From: Haplomitrium mnioides
Taxonomy: Eukaryota > Marchantiophyta > Haplomitriopsida > Calobryales
DNA: 24,351 nt
Assembly: GCA_049999725.1 (NCBI GenBank)
Contig: JBNGIS010018039.1
Location: 1-24,351 of the forward strand
Direction: 5' to 3'
The translations under genes were made by a program, and so were the position numbers. Under the pieces are notes generated by a model. The model did no database searches, had not been told where the DNA came from, and saw only the letters and a program-made list of their open reading frames with translations. Below, in pieces: positions 18,238 through 24,351 of the stretch; the first letter of the stretch is position 1; each line of letters opens with the position of its first letter.

Positions 18238-18610
18238 GACTTCCATGTAATGATTGATGTATCTGGATTCTGCATTGGCGCCGTGCTATCCCAAATGGAT
18301 GAATAGGGACGTGACCACCCCATCTACTTTGCCAGCAGAGAAGAATTACTATGCAACAGATCGGGAGGCTCTGGGAATCATTTATGCCTACAAAAAGTTC
18401 AGGCATTACCTGTTGCAGCACAAGGTGATCTTCCACACAAATCACAATGTGCTGAAGTACATGGTGAACAAGCCAGATGTCACCGATCGAATTGCAAAGT
18501 GGGTACTTATGTTGTAGGAGTTTGATTTTGAGGTCCAGATCAAGCCTGGGAATAAGTACATCAATGCCGACTTCTTCTCCAAAATTGTAGGGCTTGTCAA
18601 CCAGCAGTAG
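18238..18610 (+). pseudogene. Ty3/gypsy RNase H (element B/C), frameshifted
   Basis: RNase H degrades the RNA strand during reverse transcription. FHVMIDVSGFCIGAVLSQ holds the first catalytic Asp, followed by a TAG stop at 18304. The reading then moves by one frame near 18335: GRDHPIYFASR is in the first frame, and EKNYYATDREALGIIYAYKK in the next, with the catalytic Glu of REAL. The third acidic position, normally Asp in a (T/V)DH motif, is Asn here (FHTNHNVL). Further stops follow after VLML and at the end (NQQ*). The frame change sits between two 'ccagca'-like strings, so a small microhomology deletion is likely. Confidence 0.85.
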
Positions 18611-19970
18611 GTGGGAGATGAATTCCCGGACAAACATCTATTCCAAGTGAAGGTGGGGAGGGCCACGAAGTACGGCCACATCACAGAGTTCCTCAGTTTT
18701 GCTCAACTCCCCCAAGGCAACAACAGAGAGGAGGCTGCTGTTTTCCTCAAAAAGGTGAGACCATACCTCTTGATTAAAGGAATATTACACAAGAGAGGCT
18801 ATGATGGAATGATCAGATGCTGCTTAGAGCGGGATAAGTCCATAGTGGTAATGCAAGCACTCCACAGAGAGGAGGTGGGAGGCCACTTTGCTGCTAACAC
18901 CACCATCAAGAAGGTCATGGATGCAGGATATTGGTGGCCTACTTTGCACAAGGATGTGCATTTCTGGGTGGAAGATGTGATGAATGCCAGAGGACAGGGA
19001 GGCCTGCGGCAAACCAGCATCACCCTTTGGTACCCATCATCCCCTTGGCACCATTTGAAAAGTGGGGGATCGACTTCATCGGCCCCATTGCACCTTCAAC
19101 TCGGAAGGGCAACATGTACATTCTGTTGGCCACAAATTATGCCACAAAGTGGGTGGAGGCCAGGGCAACTAGGAAGGATGATGCCAAGACAGTGGCAGCC
19201 TTCTTATATGAGCAAATGTTCTACAGGTTTGGGCCTCCTCTAGAGCTGGTCAGTGATCAGGGGACACACTTCATTAACCAGGTGATCAAAGACCTAACCA
19301 ATCAGTACCTGGTCAAGCACAAGAGGACCACAGCGTACCACCCCAAGGCTAATGGTCTCACAAAAAGAGCCAATGAAATCATGGGCAAGATACTGAGCAA
19401 GACAGTAGCAGCAAATAAAGCGGATTGGGACCTCAAGCTGCTTACTACCACCCATGCCTATAATTTGGCTTACAAGACCACAACAGGGCATAGTCCTTAC
19501 TTTTTGGTCTTTGGACAACATGCCCAAGTGTCAGTGGAATATGAGGTGCCTACTAGAAGGATGCTGGAGCAGGAAAGGATGGATGAGGATTAGAGCAGAA
19601 GGGAAATGCTCTATTAAAGGGAGAATCTGGAGGAGACCAGGGAGTTAGCCCAATGGAGGTTGGAGCACCAACAAGAGCTGAAGAAGAAACAACATGACAA
19701 GAAGCTCAAACCAGCTGATCTCCGGGAGGGAAACCTAGTGCTGCTATATGACAGCAGGTTTGTGCATTTTCCTAGAAAATTGCACACAAGATGGATGGGG
19801 CCATTCATCCTGAAGAAGCTCCACAGGAATGGGTCATCAGAGCTGGAGACGCTGAAGGGTCACAAGTTTGCCAACAGGGTGCACTTCGACAGGCTAAAGA
19901 GGTACGAAAATCGGGAGGAGCTGGAAGATGGCCTAACTGTGACCCCATCAAGGGTGTCCAGCCAGCGCAG
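18611..19970 (+). pseudogene. Ty3/gypsy integrase (element B/C), broken
   Basis: The N-terminal zinc finger is visible as LHREEVGGHF...WWPTLHKDVHFWVE in one frame and CDECQRTG in another, giving a frame change near 18960-18985. The core follows: WGIDFIGP (first Asp), LVSDQGTHF (second Asp) and HPKANGLTKRAN. In the last motif the catalytic Glu, intact in element A (GLTERAN), has become Lys, which would abolish activity. Stops occur at 19591 (TAG) and 19615 (TAA). The C-terminal GPF module (TRWMGPFIL, VHFDRLKRYE) follows and ends SSQRR with the TAA that overlaps the splice-like donor at 19971. No chromodomain is visible. Confidence 0.9.
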
Positions 19971-20037
19971 GTAAGTTGTATGTGTGTGTGTGCATGTGTG
20001 TTTTGTGGGGGGAGTGTTTCGTGGGGTTGTTTTGCAG
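19971..20037 (+). other. Putative 67-nt intron after integrase (element B/C)
   Basis: CAG|GTAAGT donor, TG-rich body, GTTTTGCAG|G acceptor. The length equals the matching segment of element A. The pol stop TAA lies inside GTAAGT. Joining 19970 to 20038 would keep the frame open for 116 more codons, through the polypurine tract and into the 3' LTR, to a TAG at 20387-20389. Splicing is inferred only. Confidence 0.45.
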
Positions 20038-20124
20038 GAGATATAGAGTCGAGCCAGCGACCAACAGCAGAGGCACCAAAAAATTGAGGGAGAAGAAGTG
20101 TGTTCGCAGGGACTCGTCACACTT

Positions 20125-20137
20125 GAAGGGGGAGTTA
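20125..20137 (+). promoter_or_regulatory. Polypurine tract of element B/C
   Basis: GAAGGGGGAGTTA directly precedes TGTCAG of the 3' LTR. This is the expected plus-strand primer site. Confidence 0.85.
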
Positions 20138-20400
20138 TGTCAGTCGGTGCTTTGGAGCACTCAAAGCAAAATTCACGAAATCAGAAGCATCAGCAACACA
20201 ATACTCCTTAGCAAGTGTGAGGGCCTCTCAAGAGCCACAGATTGCCCTCAAACAACTACTAAGAGCAAGGCGCATGAGTCTTGGGAGGGAAACCGGATCA
20301 TGGCGGAGGAGATAAGGAGGGGACCAGGATTGCCAGCCAGAGGAGGGGCCACCTTTCAAAATTCGAAGCAGTCTAGCAAGAATCCGTAGGCCTCAGGAGG

Positions 20401-20754
20401 ATGCGGGGATCGGAGCCTGGGGAGAAGGAAGAGAGCAGCCACCTATGGCGAAGCGATCGCAAGAGGAAGAAGAATGGATCCACAACAACAAAATCCGACG
20501 GCACTTCGAAGGAAGTCAGATCGTGGGGGTCTTGCAACGGCCACAAATCGGGAAGCAAAGATCAAGAGCTGAAAAGAGGAGGTGAGATCGTCACGAGGGC
20601 GAGCAAGGCCAAGGAAGAGGGATGCCTGGATCCTGCAAGCAGGAGCGAGCCTTGCAAGGGCCGATCGAATGCCCATTCGAGTCTGCGAGTCCTGGCGGAA
20701 GAGTGGAGTCCTTGGAAGGTCCCGCGAGATTCCACGGAGACATGGCATCTCTGA
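20401..20754 (+). other. Open frame in U3 of LTR C (117 codons), low-confidence coding
   Basis: It corresponds to the frame at 12609-13124 in LTR B, with the same basic, Ser/Glu/Lys-rich character (for example KSGSKDQELK and GGEIVTRASKA). It leaves the B frame near its end because of an indel. No family is recognised. Confidence 0.2.
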
Positions 20755-20937
20755 AGCACTTCGCGGGATTCCACAGATGACGTGGCAGCACTAGGAGGCC
20801 TGTGATTCTGCGGAAAGGCGCCTCCTTAAGTGGGGAGCCCACTTAGCGGGGTTCCGATTCGTCTTACGACGTGGGGACCCCGGTTAAGAGGGATCCGTGA
20901 GGAAACCAACAAGGGACCAAGGAGAGGGGCCGGAAGC

Positions 20938-21420
20938 AGCGACATATTGAGGGTCTGGCCAAAGGAAAACGGAGAAGTGCCGAAAGGATGATACATCGGA
21001 GATCCGAGCGAAGGAGGAGAGGGGAAGCCGAAGGGGCAACCTAGCTCAGATCCGTCAACAAGAAACATAGAGGAGAGCCGGAAGGGGGACAAATCACCTA
21101 GCGTGCCGAATTAGAGCAAGTGAAGGCAAAAATGCGACTTGTCAACGATCCGGTTGAAACGATGCGCATCAGTAGCAAAACGGTGACCCATCGCAACCCG
21201 TCCAACAGGAAGAAGGCTGAGCCAGAATGGCAATGTGGCGCCTATCCGGTGTGGGGAAACGAGGGACACGGGAAAAGGATGATATATCGGTGAATCGGGG
21301 AGCGAGATTAGGGTGGCTGAAAAATGAAGCTAACGCCGGTGTGACCGACGGAGGAGCTAGCGGCGCTGAAAGGGTGATTCAATGCCGATCCGGCATCACA
21401 AGCGTAAAAGTTTGATGGGA
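20938..21420 (+). repeat. U3 minisatellite of LTR C
   Basis: Degenerate units of about 50 bp with phrases like 'gccgaaaggatgatacatcg' and 'gccgaaggggcaacctagc'. This copy is uninterrupted and so shows the pre-LINE state of LTR B. Confidence 0.6.
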
Positions 21421-21720
21421 TGTGGCCAACATCCGAAAGTTTGAAAGGGGCGAATGGTCCAAAAGGGCCTTGTAGTTCTTATATTGAGCTTTCCAAAAGG
21501 TTAGAGAAGATAGCCTCAGGCGCGCGCATGGTTCTTACTTCGAAGGTACGTCAAAACGGCAACATCGGCACAGTTCTTATTCGGCAAGCGGGGTAAGTCC
21601 ACAGTGGCTCTTCGGACAACGTGGCGAGCGCAGGGAGTCCACGGGAGGGCTTCGGAAACGTGGCGTGCTAGGGAGCTGGTTAAGGTTTCCGAAGGTCAAC
21701 TTCGGAAGAAGGGTCCGCGC

Positions 21721-22027
21721 AATAGTCCGCCTACCCCTTTGTGGGGCGGCGTTGGGCGGCAGCCTTCGGACAACGTGGCGCCTTGGGAGGCACCCAAGGG
21801 GTTCTGAGGATCAACCTCGGAAGGAAGTCAGCTGACGGTCTGCCTACCCCCTTGCGGGGCGGCGTCAGACGGCACTCTTCAGAAGACGTGGCGACTCCAG
21901 GGACCCCGAAGCAACTCACGGGACACGCGGTGCAAGGAGAAGAGTTCATCAGACCTCGAGCAGTGTACGGGTCAACTGCGGAAGAAGCGGTCAGCGCGAC
22001 GGTCAGCCTAACCCCTTGCAAGGCGGC
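21721..22027 (+). repeat. Three GC-rich hairpin repeats in U3 of LTR C
   Basis: Copies start near 21721, 21834 and 21999, homologous to those in A and B. Exact ACGTGGC boxes fall among and around them at 21619, 21658, 21773, 21886 and 22051. Confidence 0.7.
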
Positions 22028-22397
22028 GCCGGACGGCGGTGCAACGGACGACGTGGCGCGAGGAGAAGAAAGAGAGATCTACAGAGGAATCTATAGGGAT
22101 TCTGTAGAATGTATTCCGTGGGGCACTTCGGAACTCAGTTCCAAAGAGCCTCTTCAGACTTGGTTCTGCGGGAATCTGTGGAATCTCTTCCTGCAAGATT
22201 CCTCAAAACTCCCCGTAAAATTACCGTTGTACTTGTCTTTCTCGATCAATTGAAGGGACACGTGGCTCAATTTCCCTTCCCGTTGTAAATGGATTAACTA
22301 ACAAGGGAGCCACGCGTCGTATGCTCTCACTTTGAGCTCAACGGCCATAACAACTATTCATCGGATAGGGGCTTGCGGGGGCAGCGCGCGATGGGGG

Positions 22398-22404
22398 TAT
22401 ACAT
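22398..22404 (+). promoter_or_regulatory. Probable TATA box of LTR C
   Basis: TATACAT after GGGGG, in the same context as in LTRs A and B. Confidence 0.55.
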
Positions 22405-22465
22405 CAAGGGCATTCCATTATATTCAGGTTGATGCACAGGCAATCTCAAGGCGCGAGGCGACTGC

Positions 22466-22777
22466 ATGCAAAGGGGAATCGCAACGAGGAGAGGCTCGAC
22501 TGAGAGTTCACTAAGAAGACCACGTGAAGCAAGGGTACTCGCTCAAAAGAAACCGAGGGATTTAGAGGAGAACTGGAAGGGCATCCAGGATTGCAGAGTG
22601 AGGAGCTCTGGATGCTCGAGCGATTCAGGTGACCTCATCCTTTCAGGCAGACTAGGGCGGAGGGTTACTGATACGGGGTCTCGATTGGATTCTAGCCGGC
22701 TAAGACTTCGAGAGAGGCCACCATGGAAGGACTTGGGGTCGTCTATGCATTCTTTGTGTAGGAGTATCACGATCTAA
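22466..22777 (+). other. Open frame in R/U5 of LTR C (103 codons), low-confidence
   Basis: It matches the frame at 15489-15842 in LTR B and shares LRRPREARVL, CRVRSSGCSS and RERPPWKDLGSS. The second block has a related open frame (22805-23014). It may be a leader frame or chance. Confidence 0.2.
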
Positions 22778-23096
22778 GGACAAGGAAATCGCAATGAGGG
22801 GCGGATGGAGTGGGAATTCAGTGAGGAACTACGTGAAGCATGGGTCCTCGGTCAAGGGGAACTGGGGGATTTTGAGGAGGACTGGAGGGACGTCGAGGAT
22901 TGCAGAGTGAGGAGCTCTGGATGCTTGGGCAATCCAAGTGACCTCATTTTTGCAAGCAGACCAGGGCAGAGAGTGAGTGATACGATAGTTCGAAGGGATT
23001 CTACTTGGTTATGACTTCGAGAGAGGCCACCAAGTGAGGAGCTTGGGGTTGTCTCTACCATTCCTTGTGTGTGAGTATCAACCCATAGTGTTTGGA
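22473..23096 (+). repeat. 310-bp tandem duplication in R/U5 of LTR C
   Basis: The copies are anchored at 'gcaacgag' (22481) and 'gcaatgag' (22791). It is the same duplication as in LTR B and absent from LTRs A and D. Confidence 0.85.
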
Positions 23097-23788
23097 GTAC
23101 ACTCTGGTGTGTTTCTTCAAGTGGAGCTGAGAGGGGGGGATGTGCTAGTGCTTGCATATTGTGCGGGATGACCCGTCAAGGCTCGGAGGTGGAGTAGGCT
23201 ACCTACAGCTGGTAAAGCTGTCTTCCAGAGGTGGAAGTCAAAGAAACTCTCTTCCTAGCCTGAGGAAGTAAAACCAGGGCTTCTCGCGATGGAAGTTTAA
23301 AAACTATCTGGAGAGGAGGGTGTGTGGGTTGCTGGGTTGTAGGTTGTAAGGTAGCAGGATTCATAAGGGAAGTATCAGTTGGTAGAAATCCATAGGGCCT
23401 TCAAGGACTCTGTTTTCTCTTGCACATAGTGTATAAATTGTTTGTTCATATCTTTGTAGTTAGATTTCCTTTCTGCATTGTGTTGTAGAGTTGTATTAGC
23501 TTAGAAGCCATCAGAATAGTTGAGCAGACCCTGGGAATAGCCTTGAAGGGGGAGTCCAATCCCTTGACACAAGTCTGGTATCATGGGGGTAAATGCTCTC
23601 GGTTCTGATTCTATTGCATAGATTAGAACTTAGTACATTCTAGGATAGATAGGAATATCTAGACTAGTGCTGTGATCACCTTGAGAAGGGGAGTCCAGAC
23701 CTCTAGTAGTGTTCAGTTGTGCAGGTCACCAGCACCATTCTGCCCAAGCACAAATAAGGTGGCAAGGCCTAAGTCATTTGGTCCTATG

Positions 23789-23794
23789 AATAAA
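23789..23794 (+). terminator. AATAAA polyadenylation signal candidate, LTR C
   Basis: Conserved with 4743 in LTR A. As the 3' LTR it could end the element transcript. The cleavage site is not identifiable by eye. Confidence 0.4.
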
Positions 23795-24050
23795 GCGGAA
23801 GAATCACACAAATCACAGCTGGGTGTTATGGATGTGGACATGAGAAGGGTCGAGTAATTGACTTGAGTATAAGAAGAAGAAGAGTGAGAGGTGCATACAA
23901 GACCTGGAAGGAGAGGAAGAGACCTTAAGGTCTGAAATTGGTAACTGGCAAGGGGCCATCTCAGAAAAGAATCTGAAAGCCCGTAAACAGACCTCCCTTG
24001 CAACCAAAGCGGGACCTGAAAAGGTTAAGGCCCGGGACAGAGGAGTGACA

Positions 24051-24055
24051 CATTC
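24051..24055. repeat. Right target-site duplication (CATTC) of element B/C
   Basis: It directly follows TGACA of the 3' LTR and matches CATTT at 12460-12464 at four of five positions. Confidence 0.65.
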
Positions 24056-24351
24056 CCTTGACTTCTAGTCCCCTCGGGCTTTTTCTTTATGTTTTGTAAT
24101 TTTTTTCCAACAAAAACGTTTGAAAGAGCACTATGTCTACACGCGCCTAGAGTTTGTGCAATCAAACATATTTCAAAATAGTTTCTTGTGATGTGTATCT
24201 CAACTTTTGGGCTTAGAATTGTAATCAATGATAAATTCAATTTTTTGATGAAAACTTACTATGATTTCTATGCTTTTCATTGAATTCAAGTTTTCCAATA
24301 TTAATATAAAAACTAATAATATTAATTGATTTTGCATAACAAAATTGACTT
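24056..24351. other. AT-rich flank right of element B/C
   Basis: No supported gene. Composition matches the DNA left of the insertion. A degraded relative of the GCGCGC palindrome (tctacacgcgcctagagtttg) occurs near 24136, also as in the left flank. Confidence 0.45.

Larger units (their letters stand above)
12465..24050 (+). mobile_element. Full-length Ty3/gypsy LTR retrotransposon, inactive (B/C)
   Basis: The complete order is present: TGTCA-start LTR, primer-binding site, gag stub, RT, RNase H, integrase, polypurine tract, and an LTR ending TGACA, flanked by CATTT/CATTC. Total length is about 11.6 kb, of which 3.67 kb is internal and each LTR is about 3.9-4.0 kb. Most of gag and the whole protease are missing. 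Pol has at least six stops and two frame changes, so the element cannot encode its own enzymes. Over roughly the first 175 bp the two LTRs differ at about 15 positions by my hand count, mostly transitions, so the insertion is not recent. Confidence 0.9.
20138..24050 (+). mobile_element. 3' LTR (C) of the full-length element (3.9 kb)
   Basis: It runs from TGTCAG to GAGTGACA. It is the most complete LTR in the window, with the purine-rich start, U3 minisatellite (20938-21420), three hairpin repeats (21721-22027), TATACAT (22398), duplicated 310-bp block (22473-23096), the roughly 650 bp U5 segment lost from B, and AATAAA (23789). Confidence 0.9.

Overview
The window looks like nuclear DNA of a plant, built almost entirely from decayed transposable elements. 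The reasons are long-LTR Ty3/gypsy retrotransposons without a visible chromodomain, a LINE 3' end carrying the plant-type zf-RVT zinc-binding domain, and spliceosome-style signals. I found no intact host gene, rRNA, tRNA or CRISPR array. I cannot name the species. A non-flowering land plant (lycophyte, fern or gymnosperm) is a weak guess, based on the large element size and the relict DUF7869-type gene.

Layout. 1-475: unassigned non-coding DNA. 476-5004 (+): 3' part of a Ty3/gypsy element ('A'), with the integrase C-terminal half, polypurine tract and a complete 3.5 kb LTR (1465-5004). 5005 to about 7650 (-): 5' part of a related, older element ('D') in the opposite orientation, with the end of its 5' LTR, a primer-binding site and a broken gag. 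About 7650-12464: AT-rich DNA with a heavily mutated gene of the DUF7869/'IDGMDQ' transposase-like family (8135-11310), several CTAT..GCGCGC..ATAG palindromes and a 3 x 52 bp tandem repeat. 12465-24050 (+): a complete but dead Ty3/gypsy element ('B/C'). It has a 5' LTR (12465-16465, interrupted by a LINE at 13466-14237), PBS, gag stub, RT-RNase H-integrase pseudogene, PPT and 3' LTR (20138-24050). It is bounded by TGTCA/TGACA ends and a 4-of-5 matching target-site duplication. 24056-24351: the same AT-rich DNA resumes.

How it fits together. AT-rich host DNA already carrying the relict gene received element B/C, and a 5'-truncated LINE later landed in its 5' LTR. A and D are older and truncated. 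All four LTRs (A, B, C and partial D) are homologous. Their long U3 contains a roughly 50 bp minisatellite, three GC-rich hairpin repeats and repeated ACGTGGC boxes. R/U5 carries a 306-310 bp tandem duplication found only in B and C.

The observation I consider most worth checking is a 67-nt GT...AG segment just after integrase in both A and C. It has a consensus GTAAGT donor, a TG repeat and a TTGCAG-type acceptor. In C the pol stop codon lies inside the donor, and the frame after the acceptor stays open through the polypurine tract into the LTR in both copies. All similarities are from reading by eye; no database search or alignment was run.
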